Of a DNA stretch of 60,277 bases, positions 1 through 8,211 are shown in pieces. The notes under the pieces were generated by a model. That model was not told where the DNA came from and did no database searches. It was given only the letters and a program-made list of their open reading frames with translations. How positions within the stretch are numbered: position 1 is the stretch's first letter; every line of letters begins with the position of its first letter. The stretch lies in contig JAJZQO010000008.1 of the NCBI GenBank assembly GCA_021847575.1, forward strand, positions 1-60,277, read 5' to 3'. Origin of the DNA: Bacillota bacterium (GTDB lineage: Bacteria > Bacillota > Sulfobacillia > JAJZYS01 > JAJYTV01). A program made the translations under genes and the position numbers.

Positions 1-51
1 ATGCTCGCCATGCTCACCGATCAATTCGGCTTCGTCTTGGCCGACTTCTAG
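1..51 (+). CDS. C-terminal end of an unidentified protein (partial)
   Basis: Frame 1 is open from the window edge and ends at a TAG at 49-51, giving a short tail ending in FGFVLADF. The piece is too short to assign a family. It lies upstream of a tricarboxylate-type binding protein gene and in the same direction, so it could belong to a related transport or catabolic gene, but a separate promoter between them argues against obligatory co-transcription. Confidence 0.4.
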   Translation: MLAMLTDQFGFVLADF

Positions 52-159
52 CTCTCCCAACCGAGAGACCGGGAAAGAACTTACGGGAAGCTGTACTAGA
101 CGCCGCCATTGTCCTGGGTGTTGACCGCGTGTGGGGCCATGGGTCTGGCGGGGGACACG

Positions 160-188
160 TTGACCAACCAACCTGCATGCTGTATACA
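160..188 (+). promoter_or_regulatory. Sigma-A-type promoter for the TctC-like gene
   Basis: A TTGACC -35 element (160-165) and a TATACA -10 element (183-188) are separated by exactly 17 bp. The predicted transcript starts near 195 and leaves about 87 nt of leader before the ATG at 282. Confidence 0.6.
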
Positions 189-281
189 GTCTGCAGGAGG
201 GCGCGTGCCCACGCGCATGGAAGTCCACGGGACCGCAGGTTCGAGACTGCATTCAGCGTGAGGAAAGAAGTGTACCCCATC

Positions 282-1331
282 ATGCAGCGAGACCGTTCCC
301 GCGCGTTCCGCGCCGCGTCAGTCCTGCCCGCCATTGCGGCGCTGCTCGTCGGTACCATCGGCATGACGGCTCCCGTCGCCTCGGCGGCGAGCAATCCGCT
401 CAAGGGCAAGACAGTCAGGCTGATCATCCCTTTCAGCCCCGGCGGCGGCTTCGACCTGACCGCACGCCTGCTCGTCCCGTATCTCGAGAAGTATACCGGT
501 GCCACCGTGGTGCCGGAGAACATCACGGGCGGCGGCGGCATGGTCGGGGAGAACACGCTGTTTGCCTCGGCGCCCAACGGCCTGACCCTCGGCGAGGTGG
601 GTCCCGACGCGGCGGTGATGAACGCGGCGAACAACACTCCGGGTGTGACCTACAAGCCGCAGCAGTACGTTTGGCTGGCGGGTGCCACATCCTCGTCCAG
701 CGTGCTCTTGGAGACGAGGCACGCGCCGTACACGACGCTCAAGCAGCTGAGGGGAGCCACGAGCGGCTTCACCGTCGGCGTCACAGGCGCGGGCACGGCC
801 AACTTCTCCGATGGCGCCGTCATGTTCAAGGTGCTGGGCATGTCGGTGCAGTGGGTGACCGGCTACGCCGGCAGCTCGCAGCTCGTCGAGGGGCTCGCCT
901 CCGGCAAGCCGCTTGCGATCCTGGTCAGCGGCGACACCGCGGCGCGGGCCATGCAGAACGGGCTCGGCAGACCTCTGCTGCAGATCAACATGAACAACCA
1001 CCCCCAGTTCAAGCACGTGCCGACGATCCTGCAGGTGGTGTCGAAGAAGTCGCCCGTCTACAAGTACGCGCAGGCGATCTCCGACATCGACACGGCTGAC
1101 AGGGCGTTCGCCTTGCCGCCCGGCGTGAGTCCGGCCATCGCGTCGGCATGGCGCAAGGCATTCCAGGAAACGTTCAGCAACGCGCAGTTCCTTGCGCAGA
1201 TGCAGAAGGCGGGCCTGACGGCCGCCTACACGCCCGGCGCGGTGCTGCAGGCGCGCGTCGGCCGCGCCATGAGCGAGGCTAGGATTCTCATCCCGGTGCT
1301 GAAGGCCGCGAACAAGGCGGTTGGCAACTAG
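282..1331 (+). CDS. Tripartite tricarboxylate transporter substrate-binding protein (Bug/TctC family)
   Basis: The 349-residue product is an extracytoplasmic solute-binding protein of the Bug/TctC family, which delivers carboxylates to a TctAB-type membrane permease. Residues 1-35 form a Sec signal peptide (Arg-rich start, hydrophobic core, cleavage likely after VASA). There is no lipobox cysteine, so anchoring in a Gram-positive cell is unclear. Family motifs include IIPFSPGGGFDLTAR (48-62) and NITGGGGMVGEN (80-91). The ATG at 282 is chosen because AGGAAAGAAG at 261-270 precedes it and the signal peptide begins there. No tctA or tctB permease gene is visible in the window, so its partner is outside or unlinked. 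The ligand cannot be inferred. Confidence 0.88.
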   Translation: MQRDRSRAFRAASVLPAIAALLVGTIGMTAPVASAASNPLKGKTVRLIIPFSPGGGFDLTARLLVPYLEKYTGATVVPENITGGGGMVGENTLFASAPNGLTLGEVGPDAAVMNAANNTPGVTYKPQQYVWLAGATSSSSVLLETRHAPYTTLKQLRGATSGFTVGVTGAGTANFSDGAVMFKVLGMSVQWVTGYAGSSQLVEGLASGKPLAILVSGDTAARAMQNGLGRPLLQINMNNHPQFKHVPTILQVVSKKSPVYKYAQAISDIDTADRAFALPPGVSPAIASAWRKAFQETFSNAQFLAQMQKAGLTAAYTPGAVLQARVGRAMSEARILIPVLKAANKAVGN

Positions 1332-1376
1332 AACGGGTTGCGCCTCGGCCCTCGTGCGACGGGATCTGGTGCAGGG

Positions 1377-1414
1377 GAAGAGGGGTCTCGGGCCCATGCC
1401 CGGGATCCCTCTTC
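1377..1414. terminator. Hairpin between convergent genes
   Basis: A 17-bp stem (1377-1393 with 1398-1414, two G-U pairs) with a 4-nt loop lies between the TctC-like gene and the convergent AAC(3)-like gene, followed by AAGTTT on the plus strand. It can act for both directions and overlaps the stop codon of the minus-strand gene. Confidence 0.6.
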
Positions 1415-2249
1415 AAGTTTGGCTCCCATCGGTTGGCGGCCGGAGGTGCCGGCTCATCCAGGAGACGGCGTGGTCGACAAGGTCCTCAAGGTGCATGAGA
1501 CGCGCCTCGGCCGACCCGACGAGGCCCTTCGACACCCGGTGCACCCGCTCGAAGTCCCGGCCGATCGCCGGAAAGAACCGGTCCGAGTCCAGGTGTTCGA
1601 TGTCGCTGTAGGTGACCCAGCGCCGCTCGCCCGCGACAAGCGCAGCGGCGCCCTGCGTCGTGCGGGGCCCGCCCGCAGCGCGGTACTCGGCCAGGTGGAT
1701 CGCCGTCGCGCGGTCGTAGCCGACGCCGAGCAGCAATACCTTGGCTCCCGCCCGGTAGAGCCAGCCGAGCGGCGACCCATCACCAAGGCCGTCATCCAGG
1801 GGATGATCTGCCGTCAGTTCCAGCGCCTTTTGGCCGAGCGCGGCGAACGAGACCTGCGGGTGGGCGCTGCGGCATGCGCCCGGCCAGATCCGTACCGTCT
1901 CGGCGATGCGGCCCATGCCGCGGCACGGCGTGATGCGGGGGTCGTAGGCTGGCATCTCGGCCCGGATCACAGGCCACCAGGACTCCGGCACCGGCGGGCG
2001 GCTCCAGTCCTTCGGATCGGAGTTGTCGCCGGTCTGGGTCGGCACGACGAGCGTGCCCTCGTCGCCGAGGACGTCGAGCAGGGCCAGGACGACCGTGTGC
2101 GCGCCGCCCACCACCCAGCCGAGGCTGCCCAGGGATGCGTGCATCAGGACGAGGTCTCCGTGATGGAGTCCGAGGTGCCTCAGGTCCATGGCGAGGCCTT
2201 GTCGCGTGCGTGGTTCGGGCGTGCGGTTCACGACGCTCCGTTCGGTCAT
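1413..2249 (-). CDS. Aminoglycoside N(3)-acetyltransferase family protein
   Basis: The 278-residue product matches the AAC(3)/YokD-type acetyl-CoA-dependent N-acetyltransferase family, whose members acetylate the 3-amino group of deoxystreptamine aminoglycosides or related amines. Visible hallmarks are DLVLMHASLGSLG (32-44), VPTQTGDNSDP (69-79), the WWPVIRAEMPAYDP segment (91-104), GMGRIAE (111-117), RSAHPQVSFAALG (127-139) and a C-terminal LLLGVGYDRATAIHLAEYRA block. The ATG at 2249 is chosen because GGGAGAGGAG lies just upstream; the frame is open further but lacks family similarity. It follows a 2-hydroxyacid dehydrogenase gene by about 100 bp on the same strand, probably co-transcribed. 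Many chromosomal homologues have no proven drug substrate, so resistance is an inference only. Confidence 0.87.
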   Translation of the reverse strand: MTERSVVNRTPEPRTRQGLAMDLRHLGLHHGDLVLMHASLGSLGWVVGGAHTVVLALLDVLGDEGTLVVPTQTGDNSDPKDWSRPPVPESWWPVIRAEMPAYDPRITPCRGMGRIAETVRIWPGACRSAHPQVSFAALGQKALELTADHPLDDGLGDGSPLGWLYRAGAKVLLLGVGYDRATAIHLAEYRAAGGPRTTQGAAALVAGERRWVTYSDIEHLDSDRFFPAIGRDFERVHRVSKGLVGSAEARLMHLEDLVDHAVSWMSRHLRPPTDGSQT

Positions 2250-2351
2250 CTGGTGCTCCTCTCCCAGGCAGCGTCCCGAGTAGCGAGGGGCTCCGCTGCC
2301 TGCAGCGGTGGCGACGGCACGGGGACGATCCGTTGCTTTGGCCAAGTCCGC

Positions 2352-3323
2352 CTAGATGATGCGATGCGCCTTCTCGGGCTGACCCGTCAGTACGGCGATG
2401 GCGTTCTCCACGGCCATGCGGGCCATCGCTGTCCGCGTACGGACGGTGGCGCTGCCGATGTGCGGCAAGGCCACGATCCTCGGCTGGCGCAGCAGCGGGC
2501 TGGCAGGATCGAGAGGCTCCTGGGCGAACACGTCGAGCCCCGCGCCCATGAGCCGCCCGTTGTCGAGCGCTGCGAGAAGCGCGGCTTCGTCGACGACTCC
2601 GCCGCGGGCAGTGTTGATCAGGATCGCTCCCTCGCGCATGGCCTCGAACTCGCGTTGGCCGATCAGGTGTCGGGTGGCGGGGCTCAGCGGTACGTGCAGG
2701 CTTACGACATCCGCAACTGTGAGCAGGTCTTGGAGCGTCTCGCAGTATTGGGCACCAGTCCGCTCCTCCGCCGCGGGGTCGCGACGGCGGCTGTGATACA
2801 CGACTTGCATGCCGAAACCCCTGGCCCGTGCGGCGACAGCCGCACCGATCTTGCCGAGCCCGACGACGCCGAGCGTCGCACCGGCGAGGTCCTTGCCAGC
2901 CCAGCGCCAGACCTCCCATGACCGCCAGTGCCCCTCGAGCAGATCGCTGCGGGCCACGGGCGCCTGCCGTGCGACCATCAGGATGAGGAGCCAAGCCACG
3001 TCTGCCGTCGCTTCGGTCGTCACGCCGGGCGTGTTGGTGACGACAATGCCTTGGCTGCGCGCCGCCTCGAGATCGATGTTGTCGTATCCGGCAGCCATCT
3101 GGCTGATCACGGCAAGGTCTTTGGCCTCGGCCAAAAGATCCGGCCCAACCGGTTCCGTGAGCGTCGTGATCACGGCCCTGCAGCCCTGTACGCCGCGGAT
3201 GAGTTCGTCCGGGGGAACCGCCCCGTCGCCTGGCCACGACCCGACTTCGGCAATCCTTGCGAGCGGTTCGACGATGGCGGGCGGGAAGGTGCGACAGATG
3301 AACACCTTTGGCCGTGGCTCCAT
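2352..3323 (-). CDS. D-isomer-specific 2-hydroxyacid dehydrogenase (glyoxylate/hydroxypyruvate reductase-like)
   Basis: The 323-residue protein has the full architecture of NAD(P)-dependent D-2-hydroxyacid dehydrogenases, which reversibly reduce 2-keto acids such as glyoxylate or hydroxypyruvate. It shows an N-terminal catalytic half with MAAGYDNIDL (76-85), a Rossmann motif VGLGKIG (154-160), and the catalytic triad Arg240 (NTARGG), Glu269 (QEP) and His288 (LPHIG). The ATG at 3323 follows GGGAGG at good distance; an upstream in-frame start lacks support. It is the upstream gene of a pair with the AAC(3)-like gene. Substrate within the family is not determined; glyoxylate reductase is the closest impression. 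Confidence 0.88.
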   Translation of the reverse strand: MEPRPKVFICRTFPPAIVEPLARIAEVGSWPGDGAVPPDELIRGVQGCRAVITTLTEPVGPDLLAEAKDLAVISQMAAGYDNIDLEAARSQGIVVTNTPGVTTEATADVAWLLILMVARQAPVARSDLLEGHWRSWEVWRWAGKDLAGATLGVVGLGKIGAAVAARARGFGMQVVYHSRRRDPAAEERTGAQYCETLQDLLTVADVVSLHVPLSPATRHLIGQREFEAMREGAILINTARGGVVDEAALLAALDNGRLMGAGLDVFAQEPLDPASPLLRQPRIVALPHIGSATVRTRTAMARMAVENAIAVLTGQPEKAHRII

Positions 3324-3753
3324 GTGCAACCTCCCGTCGTTGTCCGGGTCCACGATGATGCTCCTTGTCCGAAAGCCAGGTCCATTCTACGACGTGCGGT
3401 GCCGGGTGGCGACGGCAGCGGCCCGTGGCCAGGACATGCGAAAGGATGCACCGGCCAGATGCGGGCCTGGCGCCGTCGCCCTCGCTGGGCGAGTCCGGGG
3501 CGGTGGCAGATGGCCCGAGGTGCACACCGTCTGCGCAGGTTCAGTTCGGCAAAGCGCAATACGCAAGCGACGCTTGACCCAAGGTGTGCCTTCTACAGAA
3601 CCGAGTCCGCCTTCGAAACCGATTCCTGGCCGTTGCCGCTAGACCTGGTGGAACATGACCGGCTCCGCTCCATGGCGCAAGACCCGATTGCAGGCCAGAA
3701 CTGCATCCGCAGTCCGATAAAGTGTCCGAGGGTGGGACGCCAAGGTACATGTA
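3324..3753. other. Intergenic region without a recognisable gene
   Basis: About 430 bp between the start of the minus-strand dehydrogenase gene and the 3' end of the minus-strand HTH gene. I see no convincing coding region; short open frames lack ribosome binding sites and family features. A TAGAAT on the minus strand near 3374-3379 could be a -10 element for the dehydrogenase pair, but no matching -35 is apparent. Confidence 0.4.
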
Positions 3754-4326
3754 TCACCTGTCCCTGGTCCGAAGAGTCGAGGCGTCGACGCGTGGGGCCA
3801 GTGCAAGTACGAGGCACGCCGCCACCAGGAAAACGGCCGCCGGGAGCACGAGTGGAAAATACCAGAGCAAACTCACGGCAGCGGCTAGGGTGACAACGCC
3901 GAACGCTCGTAGGTCCCGGCTCCGATAGCCATATACAAGTAGTGCAACCGCGACAACTGAGGCGAGAAAGAAGATCTGCCAATGAGGCCAGTTGCCGGAG
4001 TCTCCGAACTCGAAAAGACCTACGCGGATCGTTCCCAGCAAGGCAAGTGCGTACAGGATCTTGAACACCGCCTCACGCCGAGGAGACGTCCGGGGAGCCA
4101 ACCACTTCGCCGCGGATGGAGAGGTCGCCGGCACAACATCGATAAGAACGCCGACATCCTTGTCCAACGCTCGGGAGACGGCCTGCAATGTGGCGAACGA
4201 TGTCTGACCGGTTCGTTCTAGACGTTGGATCGTCCGCACGTCCACGCCTGCCTTCGCGGCAAGCTCGGCTTGCGACCAAGCTTTGCGTGTGCGTTCCTGC
4301 CTGATGGATGAACCGCTTATCAGCAC
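3754..4326 (-). CDS. XRE-type helix-turn-helix protein with a C-terminal membrane domain
   Basis: The 190-residue product starts with an XRE/Cro-type helix-turn-helix (residues about 5-60; IRQERTRKAWSQAELAAKAG, then VDVRTIQRLERT). A polar linker and roughly four hydrophobic segments (about 95-180) follow, ending in a short basic tail. The GTG at 4326 is chosen because GAGGTGG sits 6 nt upstream. An HTH joined to membrane helices suggests a membrane-tethered DNA-binding regulator, but no target can be named. It stands alone, with long non-coding stretches on both sides. No family name beyond the HTH can be given with confidence. Confidence 0.75.
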   Translation of the reverse strand: MLISGSSIRQERTRKAWSQAELAAKAGVDVRTIQRLERTGQTSFATLQAVSRALDKDVGVLIDVVPATSPSAAKWLAPRTSPRREAVFKILYALALLGTIRVGLFEFGDSGNWPHWQIFFLASVVAVALLVYGYRSRDLRAFGVVTLAAAVSLLWYFPLVLPAAVFLVAACLVLALAPRVDASTLRTRDR

Positions 4327-4670
4327 CAGAGCCCACCTCGAGCCAAGCGTACATCGACGCGACGACAGCCGCCACGATGCGGAGGCGACACTTTGACGAC
4401 ACGGAGCGACGTTCGCACCTGATGCGCGCTACGTGGCTTGCGTCGTTCATCAAGGATGAAAGGTACCATCCGGTGCGCATGTCCTACAGGTCTGTCGCTA
4501 CGCGACACTGCCCTGCCGTTTCGCGGGTCCCTGCCTGTCGAGCTTGCGTCCTGCGAAGCCATCATTACGCTACCCGAAAGCGTTCAGATGCTGCAAAGCA
4601 TGAAGTGGCCAGGACACGCTCAATGCATATCCTGGCAGGTATTCAACGCGCAAGCGAGCATCAACATTCA
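4327..4670. other. Intergenic region without a recognisable gene
   Basis: About 340 bp between the HTH-membrane gene and the tRNA cluster. Open frames on both strands are shadows without ribosome binding sites. No clear terminator or repeat is seen. Confidence 0.35.
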
Positions 4671-4746
4671 TGGCGCCCCAGGGAGGATTCGAACCCCCGG
4701 CACTCCGGGTAGAAGCCGGATGCTCTGACCGCTGAGCTACTGGGGC
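4671..4746 (-). tRNA. tRNA-Arg(TCT)
   Basis: The minus strand folds as a cloverleaf with acceptor GCCCCAG/CTGGGGC, T-arm GTTCGAATC and anticodon loop CTTCTAC (anticodon TCT), with encoded CCA. It is the last of three co-oriented tRNA genes. Confidence 0.93.
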
Positions 4747-4751
4747 AAAGC

Positions 4752-4825
4752 TGGAGCGGGTGATGGGAATCGAACCCACGTGTGAAGCTTGGAAGGCTTC
4801 CGCTCTACCATTGAGCTACACCCGC
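4752..4825 (-). tRNA. tRNA-Gly(TCC)
   Basis: Cloverleaf on the minus strand with acceptor GCGGGTG, anticodon stem GAAGC/GCTTC, loop CTTCCAA (anticodon TCC), T-loop GTTCGATTC and encoded CCA. Confidence 0.93.
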
Positions 4826-4832
4826 GCAAATC

Positions 4833-4907
<75 letters not shown>

Positions 4908-4920
4908 ATATGCGCGGTTA

Positions 4921-4950
4921 AGCATAGCGCATGGCCTACGGCTGTCGCAA
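4921..4950 (-). promoter_or_regulatory. Promoter of the Pro-Gly-Arg tRNA cluster
   Basis: Read on the minus strand, TTGCGA (-35, 4945-4950) and TATGCT (-10, 4921-4926) are 18 bp apart. The predicted start is a few bases before the tRNA-Pro 5' end at 4907. Confidence 0.55.
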
Positions 4951-5009
4951 TGCCTGACGCTGACCACAAAGCGAATCCGCATGTAGGGCCGCTTCCGGTC
5001 GACGGCGCC

Positions 5010-5687
5010 CTACCCCCGCTGCTGCGGCAGGTAGGCGGCGATGGTGTGCGCGAGAAGCGGCAGGGGCATCGACTGCAGCCAGACGCTTCCCGGGCCGCGC
5101 AGGCGCGCCAGGAAGAAGCCGTCGCCGCCGAACAGCATGTTGCGCACGCCGGGCAGCGTCGTGATCTCGAACGCGACACGCCCTTCGAACATGCCGATGT
5201 GCCCGGGCTGCACGAGGATCTCCTCGCCGTCGGCGAGATCCCGCTTCACGACCTCCCCCGAGAGGTCGATGAACGCCTTGGCGCTGCCGGACAGGCGCTG
5301 CAGCACGAAGCCGGTGCCACCGAAGACGCCGGCGCCGAGCGACCGCTGGAAGCCCACCGAGATCTCGATGCCTTCCGTTGCGCAGAGGAAGCCGTGCTCG
5401 TGCACGAGGTAGTCGCTTCCCGCGAGGTCGAGCTCGACGATCTGTCCGGGCGCACGGGCGGCGAACGCCACGCCTCCCTCATGCCCCGCTGGCGTAAATT
5501 CGCTGAGGAAGAGCGTGCCGCCGCCCGCCATCCGGCGCAGGGCACCAAGCATGCCGCCTGTGGCGCGCGTCTGCATCTGCATGTTCTGCATCCAGGAGAG
5601 GCGGCCGGATTCCGCGACGATCTTCTCGCCGCGCTCAAGCTCGATCTCGAGCACCTGCAGCGTGGTACCGGTCAACTGGTGGCGCAT
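5010..5687 (-). CDS. AIM24/TIGR00266 family protein
   Basis: The 225-residue protein resembles the AIM24 (TIGR00266) family of glycine-rich beta-structured proteins of unknown biochemical function. Visible features are an opening strand MRHQLTGTTLQVLEIELERG, the segment AESGRLSWMQNMQMQT, several GG-containing turns (GALRRMAGGGTLFLSEF; FGGTGFVLQRLSG) and a C-terminal LFGGDGFFLARLRGPG block typical of the family. The ATG at 5687 follows GAGGA on the minus strand. It lies downstream of pepC in the same direction, separated by a hairpin. Function is not known; the family name is the strongest statement possible. Confidence 0.82.
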   Translation of the reverse strand: MRHQLTGTTLQVLEIELERGEKIVAESGRLSWMQNMQMQTRATGGMLGALRRMAGGGTLFLSEFTPAGHEGGVAFAARAPGQIVELDLAGSDYLVHEHGFLCATEGIEISVGFQRSLGAGVFGGTGFVLQRLSGSAKAFIDLSGEVVKRDLADGEEILVQPGHIGMFEGRVAFEITTLPGVRNMLFGGDGFFLARLRGPGSVWLQSMPLPLLAHTIAAYLPQQRG

Positions 5688-5727
5688 CGGCGTGTCCTCG
5701 CTTTCTTGGCTTGCAGGGGGTATCCCG

Positions 5728-5756
5728 CGGGCCCGTCCCCGGTCGGGACGGGCCCG
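5728..5756 (-). terminator. Hairpin between pepC and the AIM24-like gene
   Basis: A 12-bp perfect stem (5728-5739 with 5745-5756) with a 5-nt loop lies just after pepC. There is no U-tract, so it may be a weak terminator or RNA stabiliser. Confidence 0.45.
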
Positions 5757-5770
5757 TGTAAACCGAGCGG

Positions 5771-7123
5771 TCAGTCCGCCAGGGAGCCCATCGGGTCCCA
5801 GGGCGGCAGCTCGATCGGCGGCTGCTCGAAGGCGGACACGAGCTCCTGCGGCAAGTAGCTGCGCTTCACCACGGCTTGGTACATGTATTGGTCGAACCAG
5901 TCGTCGCTCATGACGAAGAAGCCCTTCTGGCCATTTTCGGTGCCCCAGCTGTTCTCGACGCGCCAGCGGTTTGGCCGGCCGTCGACGACGTTGACGCCGG
6001 TGAAGACCATGGCGTGCGTCATGAGGCTCTCGCCGTAGTCGAGCCGCTCCGCCTTCGTCATACCGACGGGCATGCCGACGACCGACGCGTAGTCGTAGAG
6101 ACCCTCGGCCATCGTCCCGCTTTCGCGGTCCTGCATCTGGCCGACGTCGCAGCCGAACCAGACGGCCTCGCCGTCCATCAACTGGGCCATGGCCACCTGC
6201 CGCAAGGTCTCGGACGCGACGTTCAGGTAGAGAACGTCCCGCCCGCCCTTGACGTTGCCGAGGAACTTCACAGTGAAGGTCCGCCCGTACGGCTTGTCGG
6301 CCGTCGGAGCGTTGATCACGCTGACATATTCCCTGAGGTCCATCCCGACATGGCGCTTGAGAAACTCGAGCGGCGTCAGGTCCTGCTCGCGGTGGAACGC
6401 CTGGTCCTTGTCGCGGTACTCGAAGTCGAAGCGTTCTGGCGGCTCCCCGAGGAACGTGACGAGCGCAGTATAGAACTCGGCGAGCATGCGCTCCTTCTCT
6501 TCGCGCAGGGCGTCGATCGAAGCGCCGCCAGCGTGGCGGGCCCGTAGGCGGGCCGCGTCCTCGCGCAGCTTCGCGGTCAGGAGGCTGTTCATGCCACGGG
6601 ACTGGCTCGAGTGGAAGGACTCGGGCATGATCCACTTCGGCACGACGCCGTACTTCTCGACCAGGTTCACGAACATGTCCCACTGCCCGCCGTCGTTCAG
6701 GGGGGCAGCGAGCAGCCAAGCGACGAGACGGCCGTCGAGCGGCTCCGACAGCGTCTCGAGGATGCTCTCGAGGAAGTAGTTCGCCTTTTCGAACTTGTCC
6801 CAGAACATCTGGTAGGCCTGGCTGAGTTCGAACTCCTCTAGGCCGAGCTTTTGCATCACGGGGATGCGCAGGGTGTTGAGGCCGGCGAACATCCAGCAGC
6901 GCCCGCTCTGCTTCTGATTGGTGATAGGCCCACCCTTCACCTCATGCGAGAAGGTGTGCTGCATGGAGTTCAGGAGATCCTGGTTCAGCGCGACGGCGGC
7001 GATGCCGCTCTTGCGCACGGCGTTGGCCAGCGTCCGCTGTGCGGGACGCGCAGCATAGCGATCCCTGCAGGCCGCGAGCAGTTCGTTTGAAACGGCCGCC
7101 CGCCGGTCGAGATCGACACTCAT
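5771..7123 (-). CDS. pepC: Aminopeptidase C (bleomycin hydrolase family)
   Basis: The 450-residue product is a peptidase family C1B cysteine aminopeptidase, a cytosolic, usually hexameric, papain-like enzyme that removes N-terminal residues from peptides. The oxyanion Gln70 and nucleophile Cys76 are seen in TNQKQSGRCWMFAG, the catalytic His in MTHAMVFTGV and the Asn in WRVENSWG; a full-length mature domain is present. The ATG at 7123 follows AGAGGGGG. The gene lies between a GRP-type sugar transporter and an AIM24-like gene on the same strand. Length (about 450) agrees with bacterial PepC. Confidence 0.95.
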   Translation of the reverse strand: MSVDLDRRAAVSNELLAACRDRYAARPAQRTLANAVRKSGIAAVALNQDLLNSMQHTFSHEVKGGPITNQKQSGRCWMFAGLNTLRIPVMQKLGLEEFELSQAYQMFWDKFEKANYFLESILETLSEPLDGRLVAWLLAAPLNDGGQWDMFVNLVEKYGVVPKWIMPESFHSSQSRGMNSLLTAKLREDAARLRARHAGGASIDALREEKERMLAEFYTALVTFLGEPPERFDFEYRDKDQAFHREQDLTPLEFLKRHVGMDLREYVSVINAPTADKPYGRTFTVKFLGNVKGGRDVLYLNVASETLRQVAMAQLMDGEAVWFGCDVGQMQDRESGTMAEGLYDYASVVGMPVGMTKAERLDYGESLMTHAMVFTGVNVVDGRPNRWRVENSWGTENGQKGFFVMSDDWFDQYMYQAVVKRSYLPQELVSAFEQPPIELPPWDPMGSLAD

Positions 7124-7239
7124 CGCCAGGTGCCCCCTCTCATGGTGCGCCGTATGACCCTTGGGGTCGCCACGACGCCTCCATCATAGCGTATCGCACC
7201 GCCGGCATCGGGGCATGCTAATTGTTTTCCACAGAGGCG

Positions 7240-8121
7240 TCAGAGCATGGCCAGGAGCGCGATGCCGACCAGGGTCAGCACGGTCGCGCCCAAGAGTCGC
7301 TTACGCTCGCGCCGCGCGTCGAACTCGTGCAGCCAGAGCAGGCCGGCGCCCAGGGCGACGAAGGTGTTGAGCTGCGTCAGGGGCCATGCGACCGAAAGGC
7401 CGATCAGGCGCGTGGCTGGGGTGCCGAGCAGGACGCCGGCCGCGAGCAGGACGCCCGAGAGAAGGCCGAGGCCGGCATCGCGGCGCGCGCCTCCGGGTCG
7501 TCCCGCGACGAGGCGCGGCCCCACCAGCCCGGCCGCCGCGCCCAGCCCGACCCCAAGGTAGCCGAAGTTCGTCCCGAGCGGCGTCGCGAGGCGCAGCGGC
7601 ACGAGGTAGAAGCCGAAGCAGGCCGCAGAAAAGAGGGCCCAGAGGAAACCCTGTGCAGCCTGGGATCGCTCGGCTCCCTGAGGCTGGCCGCCAGGATCGC
7701 CAATGCCGCCGATCAGATAGGCGCCCAGGGCGATCATGACGCTGCCCGCGACGAGCTGCAGGATGAGCCAGGGGCCGGCGCCACGGTACTCGGCCAGGAT
7801 GGTCAGGCCGAAGAGGGTGCCGAAGATTCCGGCGAGATTCTTGACCGGCGTGGCGCGGCTCAGACCCAGACGGTCGACGGCGAGGACGAAGAGGTGGGTC
7901 GCGAGGGCGAAGACGAGACCGCTGCCGATAGCCAAAAGGAAGCCCCTGAGCACGAATGCCCCGGGCCCCCAAAGCAAGGGCGCCGCCAGCGTCAGGGCGA
8001 CGCCGATGCCCATGTATGTCGAGAAGGTGCTTGACGACGAGCCTGAAAAGCGGCGCGGCACCATGTAGAGCCCGAAGGCGAGTGCCGTCAGCAGGGCGAG
8101 CGCGAAACCGAGCAGCCGCAA
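7240..8121 (-). CDS. GRP/GlcU-family sugar transporter (DMT superfamily)
   Basis: The 293-residue, highly hydrophobic protein shows about ten membrane segments in two similar halves, as in the glucose/ribose porter (GRP, GlcU/RhaT-like) branch of the drug/metabolite transporter superfamily. The start LTALAFGLYMVPRRFSG and the second-half repeat SAACFGFYLVPLRLATP match the duplicated GlcU pattern, with TPVKNLAGIFGTLFGL in between. The TTG at 8121 is chosen because AAGGGGGA precedes it by about 8 nt. Transport by proton symport of a sugar is inferred from the family; the substrate is unknown. Confidence 0.8.
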   Translation of the reverse strand: MRLLGFALALLTALAFGLYMVPRRFSGSSSSTFSTYMGIGVALTLAAPLLWGPGAFVLRGFLLAIGSGLVFALATHLFVLAVDRLGLSRATPVKNLAGIFGTLFGLTILAEYRGAGPWLILQLVAGSVMIALGAYLIGGIGDPGGQPQGAERSQAAQGFLWALFSAACFGFYLVPLRLATPLGTNFGYLGVGLGAAAGLVGPRLVAGRPGGARRDAGLGLLSGVLLAAGVLLGTPATRLIGLSVAWPLTQLNTFVALGAGLLWLHEFDARRERKRLLGATVLTLVGIALLAML

Positions 8122-8151
8122 AGCGGCATCCCCCTTCCGGGTGCCCTACGC

Positions 8152-8160
8152 ATCATAGCA
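8152..8160 (-). promoter_or_regulatory. Extended -10 promoter for the GRP transporter gene
   Basis: On the minus strand TGCTATGAT is an extended -10 (TGn-TATGAT), with a predicted start near 8145, 25 nt before the TTG start codon. No good -35 is visible. Confidence 0.45.
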
Positions 8161-8211
8161 CGCGGCAGGAGGCGCCTGACCTTAGGCGAATGGCCTCTTG
8201 GAGGCGATCGG

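Noticed and set aside
7222-8034. Long plus-strand open frame opposite the GRP transporter gene
   Set aside because: Glu/Arg/Gln-rich composition typical of an antisense shadow of a GC-rich membrane-protein gene; no motif.
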